55,317 bases of DNA, from positions 1-55,317 of the forward strand of contig JAFRTL010000018.1 in the NCBI GenBank assembly GCA_017427065.1, read 5' to 3'. This document shows, in pieces, positions 46,719 to 55,317 of this stretch (the stretch's first letter is position 1; each line of letters starts with the position of its first letter). The stretch is from Bacteroidaceae bacterium. GTDB lineage: Bacteria; Bacteroidota; Bacteroidia; Bacteroidales; Bacteroidaceae. The notes below the pieces were generated by a model, which saw only the letters and a program-made list of their open reading frames with translations, made no database searches and was not told the DNA's origin. The position numbers were made by a program, and so were the translations under genes.

Positions 46719-48548
46719 ATGCAGGAACTATTAAAGCGATATTTCGGATTTGATTCCTTCCGCCCACAGCAGGAGGAAATCATCAAGCATATACTTCAGG
46801 GAAAGGATGCACTGGTGCTGATGCCTACGGGTGGTGGCAAGAGCATCTGCTACCAACTGCCTGCACTGATGATGAATGGCACTGCCATAGTGGTGTCACC
46901 ACTGATCTCGCTGATGAAGGACCAGGTGGAGGCTCTGAGGGCCAACGGCATCATGGCTGCTGCACTGAACAGCAACAATACAGAAACGGAGAATTCACAA
47001 ATCATACGCATGGCACTGCAGGGCTCACTGAAGCTGCTGTATATCTCGCCTGAACGACTGATGTTTGCGCTGGAGGGGTTTCTGAAGGATACGGTGGTCT
47101 CACTTTTTGCTGTAGATGAGGCTCACTGCATCTCTCAATGGGGGCATGATTTCCGTCCGGAATATACCCAACTAGGGGTGCTGAAAAAGCAGTTCCCGAA
47201 GGTGCCTGTCATTGCACTGACTGCCACTGCCGACAAGATCACCAGAGAGGATATACTGACACAACTGCGTCTGGAGAATCCTGGCATCTTTATCTCTTCT
47301 TTCGACCGCCCAAACATCCAACTGGGGGTGCGCAGGGGTTACAGAAGCAAGGAAAAGAATGCTGCCATACTGAACTTCATTGCCCGTCATGCCGGGGAGA
47401 GTGGCATAGTGTATTGCCTGAGCAGGAGCAACACAGAGAAGGTAGGCCAGATGCTTCGGCAGCATGATATCAAGGCTACCATCTATCATGCTGGACTTAC
47501 GGCTAACCAGCGGGACAAGGCACAGGAGGATTTCATCAATGACCGTGTGCAGGTGGTGTGTGCCACCATTGCCTTCGGGATGGGGATAGACAAGAGCAAT
47601 GTGCGCTGGATAATCCACTACAACATGCCCAAAAGTCTAGAGAGTTACTATCAGGAAGTGGGCCGTGCAGGACGTGATGGGATGCCCAGTGAGGCATTGC
47701 TGTTTTACTCGCTGAGTGATGTGATTACGCTGACAGAGTTTGCCAAGGAAAGCGGACAGGAGAGCATCAACATGGAGAAACTGAAGCGCATGCAGCAGTA
47801 TGCAGAGGCAGACATCTGCAGAAGGCGCATCTTACTGTCTTACTTTGGAGAGGATATAGACCACGACTGCCATAGTTGTGATGTATGCCAGAACCCTCCA
47901 CATCGTTTTGATGGTACAGTCATCGTACAGAAGGCACTGAGTGCAGTCTATCGCACTGAGCAACAGATAGGTAATACGATCTTGATAGATATACTGCGAG
48001 GCAACTTCAACCAGGAGATCATAGCACATGACTATGCGAAACTGAAAACTTTCGGTGCTGGGAGGGATATACCTGCTCGCGACTGGAATGACTACATCCT
48101 GCAGATGGTGCAACTGGGTTATCTGGAGATAGCTTACAATGAGCATAATCATTTCAAGATCACTCAGGCAGGAAGTGATGTGCTCTTTGGGAAGAATACG
48201 GCCCAATTGGTTGTAATTCAGCGGGAAGAACCAAAGCCAAAACGAAAGCGGAAAGCAGAGGCTTCCACTTTGCTTCCATTATCAGATAGGGCATCCATCT
48301 CTTCACCCCAAAAAGTGATAAACTATGATGAACTTTTCGAACTGCTACGCAACTTGCGGAAAGAGATAGCTGCAGAGGAAATGGTGCCTCCCTACATCGT
48401 TTTCTCTGACAAGACCCTTCAGCAACTAGCACTACTCCACCCTACCAGTATAGAGGCATTTGGCAATGTAAATGGTGTGGGTGAATACAAGAAGCGCAAG
48501 TATGGAGAACGATTCACTTCACTGATAAGGCGGGCACTGCAAGAATAA
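46719..48548 (+). CDS. recQ: ATP-dependent DNA helicase RecQ
   Basis: This 609-residue 3'-5' helicase acts in recombination and repair of stalled forks. Walker A MPTGGGKS (35-42), DEAH (133-136), SFDRPNI and VGRAGRDG are the helicase motifs. The zinc-binding cysteines are C367, C384, C387 and C390, followed by the winged helix (with [10 protein letters not shown]) and a C-terminal HRDC domain (about 530-605). All RecQ domains are therefore present. It is monocistronic, with a palindrome upstream. Confidence 0.96.
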   Translation: MQELLKRYFGFDSFRPQQEEIIKHILQGKDALVLMPTGGGKSICYQLPALMMNGTAIVVSPLISLMKDQVEALRANGIMAAALNSNNTETENSQIIRMALQGSLKLLYISPERLMFALEGFLKDTVVSLFAVDEAHCISQWGHDFRPEYTQLGVLKKQFPKVPVIALTATADKITREDILTQLRLENPGIFISSFDRPNIQLGVRRGYRSKEKNAAILNFIARHAGESGIVYCLSRSNTEKVGQMLRQHDIKATIYHAGLTANQRDKAQEDFINDRVQVVCATIAFGMGIDKSNVRWIIHYNMPKSLESYYQEVGRAGRDGMPSEALLFYSLSDVITLTEFAKESGQESINMEKLKRMQQYAEADICRRRILLSYFGEDIDHDCHSCDVCQNPPHRFDGTVIVQKALSAVYRTEQQIGNTILIDILRGNFNQEIIAHDYAKLKTFGAGRDIPARDWNDYILQMVQLGYLEIAYNEHNHFKITQAGSDVLFGKNTAQLVVIQREEPKPKRKRKAEASTLLPLSDRASISSPQKVINYDELFELLRNLRKEIAAEEMVPPYIVFSDKTLQQLALLHPTSIEAFGNVNGVGEYKKRKYGERFTSLIRRALQE

Positions 48549-48574
48549 AGGGGATACTCCTAAAAGCATCCCCT
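48549..48574. terminator. Hairpin between recQ and leuB
   Basis: AGGGGAT (48549-48555) pairs with ATCCCCT (48568-48574) directly after the recQ stop. The following sequence is only weakly T-rich. It probably serves both convergent transcripts. Confidence 0.5.
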
Positions 48575-48601
48575 CTATTATCTCTAAACCCTAAATCTAA
48601 A

Positions 48602-49663
48602 CTAGGCTTTCTGAATGTATTCAACCAACCAAGCACCAACTTCCTTAGTGCCATACTTGGCTCCACCTTCCACCTGAATGTCTGGAGTACGTACATTCTG
48701 GTCGATTGAAGCATCTACAGCATCACGAATAAGGTCGGCTTCTTTCTGCATACCAAAGTACTCGAACAGCATGGCATCTGAAAGTACCTGGGCCAACGGA
48801 TTGGCAATGTTCAAGCCTTTTGCCTGTGGCCAAGAACCATGTACAGGTTCAAAAACAGGTGTACTGTCACCAGTAGATGCAGATGGGAGCAAGCCCATGG
48901 AACCACTAATGCAAGAACTCTCATCTGTTAAGATATCGCCAAAAGTGTTTTCTGTCACAATCACATCGAAGAACTTAGGCTCCTGAATCATACGCATGGA
49001 GGCATTGTCCACATACATATAGTCGGTCTTAACATCAGGATATTCTTTCTCCAACTCCTGCCCTATCTGACGCCAAAGACGAGAAGAGGCCAGCACGTTA
49101 GCTTTATCTACGATGGTAAGGTGATGATTACGACGACGAGCATACTCATAGCCAACCTTGATGATACGCTCTATCTCTGGACGGGTGTAGTAGTTGGTGT
49201 CATAGGCCTTGTCATTGTCCTGGTATTTCTCACCGAAATACATACCACCGGTAAGCTCACGAATGGTGATGAAGTCGGCACCATCTACCAATTCAGGACG
49301 GAGTGGTGACTTATGCAACAAACTCTTGAATGTCTGCATAGGACGGACATTGGCATAAAGTCCCAGTTTCTTACGCATGGCCAACAAGCCTTGTTCAGGG
49401 CGTACTTTGGCAGTAGGATTATTGTCAAACTTTGGGTCGCCAACAGCAGAGAAAAGCACTGCATCGGCACGCAGACAGGTCTGGAAAGTCTCCTCTGGAA
49501 ATGGGTCGCCCACCTTATCAATGGCATCGGCTCCACAAATTGCATACTCATAAGTCACTTTGTGACCAAACTTCTCACACACGGCAGTCATCACATCGAC
49601 ACCCACCTTAGAAATCTCAGGTCCAATACCATCACCTGGCAGGACTGCAATCTTAAAATCCAT
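48602..49663 (-). CDS. leuB: 3-isopropylmalate dehydrogenase
   Basis: This 353-residue NAD-dependent enzyme oxidises and decarboxylates 3-isopropylmalate to 2-oxoisocaproate. [12 protein letters not shown] at the N-terminus, the [11 protein letters not shown] loop and the late block with FEPVHGSWP are diagnostic. It is the last gene of the leucine operon, 13 nt after the second synthase gene. Confidence 0.97.
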   Translation of the reverse strand: MDFKIAVLPGDGIGPEISKVGVDVMTAVCEKFGHKVTYEYAICGADAIDKVGDPFPEETFQTCLRADAVLFSAVGDPKFDNNPTAKVRPEQGLLAMRKKLGLYANVRPMQTFKSLLHKSPLRPELVDGADFITIRELTGGMYFGEKYQDNDKAYDTNYYTRPEIERIIKVGYEYARRRNHHLTIVDKANVLASSRLWRQIGQELEKEYPDVKTDYMYVDNASMRMIQEPKFFDVIVTENTFGDILTDESSCISGSMGLLPSASTGDSTPVFEPVHGSWPQAKGLNIANPLAQVLSDAMLFEYFGMQKEADLIRDAVDASIDQNVRTPDIQVEGGAKYGTKEVGAWLVEYIQKA

Positions 49664-49676
49664 AGTGTTATCTTAA

Positions 49677-51245
49677 TTAATTATCGTTATCATACATATT
49701 TTCTTTGTTCAAGAAGTCATCCTCAATCATATTGAGCATCTTGACTGTAGCTTTGATAGCCGCTTCAGTCTGGTCAGCATCCAATCCTCGTGTACGGAAC
49801 TCCCTTCCAGCAAAACTCCAAGAAATGACTGTCTGCACCAATGCATCGGTACGGCCACCAGGAGGAATACTTACCACATAATTCGTCAGCATAGGGAACT
49901 TGCGGTTCAGTGTTTTCTTATACACATTGCGCAAGGCACGCACAAAAGCATCATACTGTCCATCACCACTGCTGCTCTCTTCATACTCATGTCCATTGAT
50001 CTCAATTTTCAGTGTTGCCATAGGCTTCAAGCCATGTGCCAGATTCACGAAATAGCTCTTCAGTTTAACCTTTTCTTCACCTATCACATTGTGCTTCAGC
50101 ACATCTGCAACGATATAAGGAAGGTCTTCTTGGGAAACAGTCTCTTTCTTATCACCCAGTTCAATGATACGGTCAGTCACTTTTCGCATGGTGGCTTCAT
50201 CAAGGTCCAGCCCAAGGTCTTCCAAGTTCTTGCGGATATTGGCCTTACCACTGTTCTTTCCCAAAGCATATTCTCTTCGCCTACCAAAGCGCTCTGGCAG
50301 AAGGTTGTTGCAATAGAGGTTCTTCTTATTATCACCATCGGCATGCACTCCAGCCACCTGTGTAAAGACATTCTCGCCAACAATGGGTTTATTTGGCGCA
50401 ATGGCAATGCCTGAATAGGATGATACCAAGAGACTGGCACGATAGAGTTGACTTTCCACAATGCTGGTTTCTATACCCATCTGGTCTTTCAACCCTGCTT
50501 GTACACTGGCAAGTGGCGCATTTCCAGCACGTTCTCCCAGACCATTAATGGTGACATGCAATCCTTTACAACCAGCCTGAACGGCAGCCAAGGAATTGCT
50601 GACAGCCAGGTCATAGTCGTTATGTCCGTGAAAATCAAAATGCGCATCAGTATAGCAACTCACAATATCACGCATATAGCGCATGGTATTCATGGGGTTC
50701 AGCACTCCCAATGTATCAGGGAGCATAAAACGCTTGATGCCCTGCCCTTGAAGGCCATCCATCAGATGATAGACATAATCAGGAGAGTCTTGTATACCAT
50801 TACTCCAGTCTTCCAAATAGACATTGACATCCATACCTTTCGATTGAGCGTAGGCAATGACCTTTCTGATATCCTCCAGATGTTCTTCGACCGATTTTTT
50901 CAGTTGATAGGTGCAATGCTTTTCTGAGCCTTTGCAGAGCAGGTTTATCACCTTACCACCTGCAGAGGTAATCCAATCTACAGAGGACTGACCATCCACA
51001 AAGCCCAGAACTTCAATCTTCTGAAGCATATCATGACGCTCTGCCCAGTTGCAGATAAGACGCACAGCCTCATGTTCTCCTTCAGAGACACGGGCTGACG
51101 CAACCTCTATGCGATCCAACTGAAGGTCGGATAACAAAAGGCGAGCTATCATCACCTTCTCATGGGGAACGAAAGATACTCCGCTGGTCTGCTCACCATC
51201 ACGGAGAGTAGTATCCATGAACTCTATCTTACGATTAATGCCCAT
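49677..51245 (-). CDS. Second 2-isopropylmalate synthase-like enzyme (possible citramalate synthase)
   Basis: This 522-residue protein condenses acetyl-CoA with a 2-oxoacid. It has the barrel motifs [12 protein letters not shown] (residues 11-22) and HGHND, and a C-terminal LeuA-type regulatory domain (about 385-515, with [16 protein letters not shown] and [12 protein letters not shown]). It is a paralogue of the operon's first gene but differs at key points (HGHND instead of [15 protein letters not shown] segment), so it may be a citramalate synthase making 2-oxobutyrate for isoleucine, or a second isopropylmalate synthase. Its start overlaps leuD by 11 nt. Confidence 0.85.
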   Translation of the reverse strand: MGINRKIEFMDTTLRDGEQTSGVSFVPHEKVMIARLLLSDLQLDRIEVASARVSEGEHEAVRLICNWAERHDMLQKIEVLGFVDGQSSVDWITSAGGKVINLLCKGSEKHCTYQLKKSVEEHLEDIRKVIAYAQSKGMDVNVYLEDWSNGIQDSPDYVYHLMDGLQGQGIKRFMLPDTLGVLNPMNTMRYMRDIVSCYTDAHFDFHGHNDYDLAVSNSLAAVQAGCKGLHVTINGLGERAGNAPLASVQAGLKDQMGIETSIVESQLYRASLLVSSYSGIAIAPNKPIVGENVFTQVAGVHADGDNKKNLYCNNLLPERFGRRREYALGKNSGKANIRKNLEDLGLDLDEATMRKVTDRIIELGDKKETVSQEDLPYIVADVLKHNVIGEEKVKLKSYFVNLAHGLKPMATLKIEINGHEYEESSSGDGQYDAFVRALRNVYKKTLNRKFPMLTNYVVSIPPGGRTDALVQTVISWSFAGREFRTRGLDADQTEAAIKATVKMLNMIEDDFLNKENMYDNDN

Positions 51246-51828
51246 GTCGATTCTCCCAAGCTTCTATTTTATCCTTGTTTTCCAATAAGAAATCTATATC
51301 GTCCAAACCATTCATCAAGCAATGCTTCTTATAGGCATTGATCTCGAAAGTCTCGCTCTTTCCCGTAGCAGTATTAGTAATTGTCTGATTAGGAAGATCA
51401 ACCACAACTTCCATTTTAGGGTTGGCGTAGATAGCATCGAACAACTCCTGAAGAAATGGCTCAGAAACGACCACTGGCAAAACAAAATTATTCAGTTCGT
51501 TGTTCTTATGGATATCGGCAAAAAAACTGCTTACCACTACTCTAAATCCATAACCAGCAATGGCCCAAGCTGCATGTTCACGGCTACTGCCACTACCAAA
51601 GTTCTTTCCTGCCACAAGTATTACTCCCCCATAAGTTGGATCATTGAGGACAAAATCCTTGATTGGATTACCCTGCTTGTCATAACGCCAATCACGGAAA
51701 AGATTGTCGCCAAATCCTTTCTTGTCAGTAGCTTTCAAGAAACGAGCTGGAATAATTTGGTCAGTATCCACATTCTCTAAAGGAAGGGGAACACAAGTGC
51801 TGGTTATAATATCGAATTTCTGTTTCAT
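51235..51828 (-). CDS. leuD: 3-isopropylmalate dehydratase small subunit
   Basis: This 197-residue subunit carries the swivel domain of isopropylmalate isomerase, with [14 protein letters not shown] near residue 20 and [13 protein letters not shown] near 75. It pairs with LeuC to isomerise 2- to 3-isopropylmalate. It begins 8 nt after leuC and its end overlaps the second synthase gene by 11 nt. Confidence 0.97.
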   Translation of the reverse strand: MKQKFDIITSTCVPLPLENVDTDQIIPARFLKATDKKGFGDNLFRDWRYDKQGNPIKDFVLNDPTYGGVILVAGKNFGSGSSREHAAWAIAGYGFRVVVSSFFADIHKNNELNNFVLPVVVSEPFLQELFDAIYANPKMEVVVDLPNQTITNTATGKSETFEINAYKKHCLMNGLDDIDFLLENKDKIEAWENRHGH

Positions 51829-51836
51829 GTGCTGAA

Positions 51837-53231
51837 TTACATTAAAGTTCTTGGATCTGTTACTTCACCCGTAATAGCTGCAGCAGCTGCTACAAGCGGA
51901 CTTGCAAGGATGGTTCTGGAACCTGGTCCTTGGCGACCTTCAAAGTTTCGGTTGCTGGTAGACACGGCATATTTCCCTGCAGGAATCTTATCATCGTTCA
52001 TAGCTAAGCATGCAGAGCATCCTGGCTGGCGGATTTCAAAACCAGCGTCCTCAAGCACCTTATCAAGACCTTCTTCACGAATCTGCTGATCTACCATCCA
52101 TGAACCTGGAACCAACCATGCTATGATATTTTCTGCTTTCTTCTTGCCTTTCACTAACGAGGCAAATGCACGGAAATCTTCAATACGTCCGTTGGTACAA
52201 GCTCCTAAAAAGACATAGTCGATCTTCTTTCCAAGTAATTTATCACCAGGAAGGAAGCCCATATAGTTCAGTGACTTAGTGAATGATGCTTTGGCTGCTT
52301 CACCCATACCTTCAGTAGTAGGAATACTCTGAGTAATGCCCATACCCATACCTGGATTGGTCCCATAAGTCACCATAGGCTCTATATCAGCACCATCGAA
52401 CTGTAATTCTTTATCAAATACAGCATCTTCCCCACTCTTCAATGTCTTCCAGTATGCCACATGTTTCTCCCAGTCTTCTCCCTTCGGAGCATACTCGCGA
52501 CCCTTTACATATTCAAAAGTCTTCTCATCTGGGGCAATAAAACCTCCACGAGCACCCATCTCAATGGAAAGGTTGCACAGAGTCAGTCTGCCTTCCATAC
52601 TCATATCACGCACAACTTCACCAGCATATTCAATGAAATAGCCTGTGGCACCAGAAGTAGAAATCTTTGACATCAGATAGAGTGCTACATCTTTAGCTGT
52701 CACTCCTTTACCAAGCTTCCCATTCACGCTGATACGCATAGACTTAGGTTTCTGCTGAAGAATGCACTGAGAAGCCATAACCATCTCAACTTCACTAGTA
52801 CCAATACCAAAGGCAACGGCTCCCATCGCTCCATGCGTAGAGGTATGTGAGTCACCACAAACGATGGTCATACCAGGAAGGCTTAATCCTCTTTCTGGTC
52901 CTACCACATGAATGATTCCGTTCTTTGGGGTATTCATTCCGAAATGAGTCAGACCAAAATCAGCAGCATTTTTCTCTAAGGTATCTACCTGATTCTTTGA
53001 AACAGGATCTTCAATAGGCTTATCTTGATCATGGGTTGGTGTATTATGATCTGGCATACAGAAAATTTGTTCAGGACGGAAACATTTCAATCCTCTGCTT
53101 CGCATTCCTGCAAAAGCCTGTGGAGAAGTAACTTCATGACAATAGAGTCTGTCAATGTAGAGTTGTGTGGGACCATCTTCAACTTTTTGTACTATGTGAG
53201 CATCCCAGATTTTGTCAAATAATGTATTCAT
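51837..53231 (-). CDS. leuC: 3-isopropylmalate dehydratase large subunit
   Basis: This 464-residue aconitase-family subunit holds the 4Fe-4S cluster, with cysteines in FLGACTNGR (near residue 345) and [10 protein letters not shown] (near 405). [12 protein letters not shown] (around 145) is also typical. It works with LeuD. It lies 11 nt after leuA and 8 nt before leuD. Confidence 0.97.
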   Translation of the reverse strand: MNTLFDKIWDAHIVQKVEDGPTQLYIDRLYCHEVTSPQAFAGMRSRGLKCFRPEQIFCMPDHNTPTHDQDKPIEDPVSKNQVDTLEKNAADFGLTHFGMNTPKNGIIHVVGPERGLSLPGMTIVCGDSHTSTHGAMGAVAFGIGTSEVEMVMASQCILQQKPKSMRISVNGKLGKGVTAKDVALYLMSKISTSGATGYFIEYAGEVVRDMSMEGRLTLCNLSIEMGARGGFIAPDEKTFEYVKGREYAPKGEDWEKHVAYWKTLKSGEDAVFDKELQFDGADIEPMVTYGTNPGMGMGITQSIPTTEGMGEAAKASFTKSLNYMGFLPGDKLLGKKIDYVFLGACTNGRIEDFRAFASLVKGKKKAENIIAWLVPGSWMVDQQIREEGLDKVLEDAGFEIRQPGCSACLAMNDDKIPAGKYAVSTSNRNFEGRQGPGSRTILASPLVAAAAAITGEVTDPRTLM

Positions 53232-53242
53232 CGTATATATTC

Positions 53243-54748
53243 TTATTCTCTGATTCTGAACTTATTGATACAATCGATGTAGGCTTCAACAGAAGCAGTA
53301 ACGATATCGGTATTAGCCCCAAATCCATAGTAAAGGCTACCATCGTATTCTACCTGCATGTGCACCTTACCTACATCATCACTTCCCTTGCTGATGGCCT
53401 GAATCGTAAATTCCTTCAACGTCATCTGTTTCATGATAATCTTCTTTAAAGCTTTTATTGCAGCATCCACAGGACCATTACCTGTAGCAGCAGCTTCAAA
53501 CTTCTGATTTGAAATATCCAGTCCGATGCTCGCCACGCTTCTCACTCCCATTCCTGTTGTTACCTGTAAGAAATCGAGCTTAATAGCATGAGAAGCGGTA
53601 CGATCAGCTCCTGCCAACATTAAGATATCATCGTCTGTGATATCTTTCTTTTGGTCAGCAAGACGCAAGAATGCCTGATAGATCTTATCAACTTTTTCTT
53701 CGTCATCTACATTTACTCCAAGGACACTCAGTCGGTACTTCAACGCAGCTCTTCCACTTCTAGCAGTAAGTACAATGGAGTTCTCATCCAGACCCACATC
53801 TTTCGGATCCATGATTTCATAAGTCTTCACATTCTTCAATACTCCATCTTGATGAATACCACTGGAATGTGCAAAAGCATTTCTTCCAACTACAGCTTTA
53901 TTTGGCTGAACAGGCATATTCATCAAACTGCTGACTAACCTACTTACTGGGTAAATTTTGGTAGTATTAATATTGGTGTCTATATTTAAATACTTATGGC
54001 ATTTTAGAATCATGGCAATTTCCTCAAGAGATGTGTTACCAGCACGTTCACCTATTCCATTGATAGTAACCTCCACTTGACGGGCACCAGCCAATACACC
54101 ATTTAAGGTATTAGCTGTGGCCATACCTAAATCGTTATGACAATGTGTAGAAATAATCGCATTATCTATACCATCAACATGTTCTTTGAGATATTTGATT
54201 TTTTCGAAATACTCTTGTGGTAGGCAATATCCCGTTGTATCTGGAATATTCACAACGGTAGCTCCTGCTTTAACCACAGCCTCTACTACACGTGCAAGAT
54301 ACTCATTATCAGTTCGTCCTGCATCTTCTGCATAGAATTCCACATCATCCACATATTTTCTAGCATATTTTACTGCTGCAACTGCACGTTCGATGATTTC
54401 TTCGCGATTGGAGTTAAATTTATACTTAATATGAGGATCACTAGTACCTATTCCCGTATGGATACGTTTACGCTTAGCATATTTCAAGGAGTCAACAGCT
54501 ACATCTATATCCTTCTGTACGGCACGCGTCAATGCGCAGATAGTTGGCCAAGTTACAGCCTTCGATATTTCTATGACAGAATTAAAATCGCCAGGACTAG
54601 AAATAGGAAATCCTGCTTCAATCACATCTACACCCAAAGACTCCAGTTGCTTCGCTACTTGAATCTTTTCCACAGTATTCAATTGACAACCAGGAACTTG
54701 TTCTCCATCACGTAAAGTGGTGTCGAAAATAAATAAACGCTCACTCAT
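53243..54748 (-). CDS. leuA: 2-isopropylmalate synthase
   Basis: This 501-residue enzyme condenses acetyl-CoA and 2-oxoisovalerate in the first committed step of leucine synthesis. [15 protein letters not shown] (9-23), the HCHNDLGMA metal site and [14 protein letters not shown]-type segment are present, followed by the C-terminal regulatory domain for leucine feedback (about 375-500, with [10 protein letters not shown]). It is the first structural gene of leuA-leuC-leuD-leuA2-leuB, preceded by an attenuator. Confidence 0.97.
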   Translation of the reverse strand: MSERLFIFDTTLRDGEQVPGCQLNTVEKIQVAKQLESLGVDVIEAGFPISSPGDFNSVIEISKAVTWPTICALTRAVQKDIDVAVDSLKYAKRKRIHTGIGTSDPHIKYKFNSNREEIIERAVAAVKYARKYVDDVEFYAEDAGRTDNEYLARVVEAVVKAGATVVNIPDTTGYCLPQEYFEKIKYLKEHVDGIDNAIISTHCHNDLGMATANTLNGVLAGARQVEVTINGIGERAGNTSLEEIAMILKCHKYLNIDTNINTTKIYPVSRLVSSLMNMPVQPNKAVVGRNAFAHSSGIHQDGVLKNVKTYEIMDPKDVGLDENSIVLTARSGRAALKYRLSVLGVNVDDEEKVDKIYQAFLRLADQKKDITDDDILMLAGADRTASHAIKLDFLQVTTGMGVRSVASIGLDISNQKFEAAATGNGPVDAAIKALKKIIMKQMTLKEFTIQAISKGSDDVGKVHMQVEYDGSLYYGFGANTDIVTASVEAYIDCINKFRIRE

Positions 54749-54777
54749 ATACTTTTATATATTACATTCAAATTAAA

Positions 54778-54807
54778 AGCCTTTCACACTATGAAGTGAG
54801 AAAGGCT
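54778..54807 (-). terminator. Attenuator terminator of the leucine operon
   Basis: On the minus strand a 13-bp stem with one mismatch and a 4-nt loop (54807-54795 with 54790-54778) is followed by TTTTAATTT, ending 29 nt before the leuA ATG. It lies between promoter and first gene, so it is an attenuator rather than an operon terminator. Confidence 0.85.
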
Positions 54808-54852
54808 CTATTTTATCCATGATCTACATACTTATGCACCAAACTCACTTCA
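54792..54852 (-). promoter_or_regulatory. Antiterminator pairing of the leu leader
   Basis: In the leader RNA the nonamer UGAAGUGAG (54852-54844), which includes the leader peptide stop codon, is perfectly complementary to CUCACUUCA (54800-54792), most of the 5' arm plus the loop of the attenuator. The two pairings exclude each other. A ribosome stalled on the Leu or Ile codons leaves the nonamer free; one that reaches the stop codon covers it. Confidence 0.8.
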
Positions 54853-54918
54853 ACTAACATTCGCCAGTCGAATAATAATACCCAATAGTAGGTTGCTGTA
54901 TATAGATAATCTTATCAT
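54850..54918 (-). CDS. Leucine operon leader peptide
   Basis: A 22-codon frame from ATG (54918-54916) to TGA (54852-54850) lies about 16 nt after the predicted transcription start. Eleven of 22 residues are branched-chain: Leu at 4, 10, 11, 12 and 18 (codons TTA, CTA, CTA, TTG, CTG), Ile at 2, 6, 14, 15 and 16, and Val at 21. The runs LLL and III are adjacent. Its stop codon sits inside the antiterminator nonamer. This is the hallmark of a translation-controlled attenuation peptide sensing charged tRNA-Leu and tRNA-Ile. Too short for routine gene callers. Confidence 0.85.
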   Translation of the reverse strand: MIRLSIYSNLLLGIIIRLANVS

Positions 54919-54940
54919 AATTCTATTTTAAAAATCGCTG

Positions 54941-54971
54941 CAAAGTTATCAAATAAATTGCATGTAACAAA
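54941..54971 (-). promoter_or_regulatory. Promoter of the leucine operon
   Basis: On the minus strand TTTG (54971-54968), 19 nt, then TAACTTTG (54948-54941): a full consensus. The start should be near 54934, giving a leader of about 186 nt to leuA. Confidence 0.85.
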
Positions 54972-55056
54972 CAAATCGTTTACTTTTTTACCCCAATATC
55001 TAACATATTTGCAAAATTAAGGAATAGAATTATATAAATCCTTCATTTATGAACAA

Positions 55057-55093
55057 AAAAAGGCGGGTGGACTCCTGTTGGAATCCACCCGCT
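55057..55093 (-). terminator. Terminator of the rRNA operon
   Basis: GCGGGTGGA (55092-55084 on the minus strand) pairs with TCCACCCGC (55071-55063), a perfect 9-bp GC-rich stem, followed by CTTTTTTTG. Confidence 0.92.
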
Positions 55094-55099
55094 CTAGCA

Positions 55100-55212
55100 A
55101 GACGGCAGCTACCTACTCTCCCACCCGTCAGGGCAGTACCATCGGCGTAGGCGGGCTTAACTTCTCTGTTCGGGATGGGAAGAGGTGGAACCCCGCCGCA
55201 ATAGCCACCTGA
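55100..55212 (-). rRNA. rrf: 5S ribosomal RNA
   Basis: On the minus strand the sequence contains the universal 5S block with CCCATCCCGAACAGAGAAG and GTTAAGCCCGCC. Helix I forms between GGUGGCUA at the 5' end (55209-55202) and UAGCUGCC near the 3' end. The ends are accurate to a few bases. As it is read leftwards, the 23S gene should lie beyond the right edge. Confidence 0.95.
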
Positions 55213-55317
55213 ATAAGGGTGACACACTGACTCAAGTCAAAGTCATTCATCAAACCTTGAAACGAACGGCGCACTGTACCGCAGCTGCGGACCATTTCGG
55301 GGATATGCGTCCCCATA
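55213..55317 (-). other. Spacer upstream of 5S rRNA
   Basis: About 105 nt between 5S and the window edge. It contains a 12-bp palindrome CCGCAGCTGCGG (55279-55290) and a small hairpin GGGGA/TCCCC (55299-55314). I do not recognise the 3' end of 23S, so this is probably intergenic spacer. Confidence 0.5.

Larger units (their letters stand above)
54749..55099. other. 351-bp region between leuA and 5S rRNA
   Basis: Holds the leuA leader RNA (attenuator, leader peptide, promoter) up to about 54971. Positions 54972-55054 are AT-rich without visible features. The 5S terminator follows at 55057-55093. Confidence 0.8.

Noticed and set aside
55030-55316. Short coding frames at the right end
   Set aside because: They overlap the 5S rRNA, its terminator and spacer.

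Overview
The window looks like a chromosomal segment of a Bacteroidales bacterium, probably Prevotellaceae (Prevotella/Segatella-like). The phylum is supported by recurrent Bacteroidetes promoters (-33 TTTG, 19-21 nt spacer, -7 TAnnTTTG), weak Shine-Dalgarno use, many lipoprotein signals, a peptidase M49 with the HECLGH zinc motif, DUF3810 and DUF1015 proteins, a leuA-leuC-leuD-leuA2-leuB operon, and ATTGAAC heptamer repeats. The genus is an inference.

Layout. 1-3.3 kb: RluA-type pseudouridine synthase, a convergent patatin lipase, and a divergent secreted C1 peptidase. 3.3-7.1 kb: etfB-etfA-acyl-CoA dehydrogenase operon with a textbook promoter. 7.1-17.6 kb, minus strand: His/Asp-rich COG0523 metallochaperone, PreA-like dehydrogenase, GH78 rhamnosidase lipoprotein, GltS-like symporter, a membrane protein with a possible TIR-like domain, a small basic protein, a DAACS symporter and a VOC-fold lipoprotein. 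17.7-24.5 kb: valS, a Cache-PP2C sensor phosphatase and an ABC exporter. 24.6-31.5 kb: DUF3810 membrane zincin overlapping yigZ, the serC-serA-DUF1015 operon and a DbpA-like helicase. 31.6-39 kb: groES-groEL, yugP-like protease plus hisS, and fur-purA-fucosidase. 39-42.6 kb: AlkD-like protein, dipeptidyl peptidase III and an SGNH hydrolase. 42.6-46.7 kb: an AT-rich accessory island with a tight four-gene operon of unknown function (one gene DUF2971-like), then 1.2 kb of non-coding DNA dense in structured repeats. 46.7-54.9 kb: recQ and the leucine operon. 55.1 kb: 5S rRNA ending an rRNA operon that runs off the right edge.

Best finding: the leucine operon has a complete transcription attenuator. 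A 22-codon leader peptide (11 codons for Leu, Ile or Val) is followed by a terminator hairpin. The 9 nt spanning the leader stop codon are perfectly complementary to the 5' arm and loop of that terminator, so the two structures exclude each other.

Other notable signals: two copies of a four-unit, 21-bp palindromic array; two intergenic regions built from inverted clusters of octamers; a heptamer repeat inside the DUF1015 coding region; and a DUF1015 protein with an ADGHHR motif in the serine operon.
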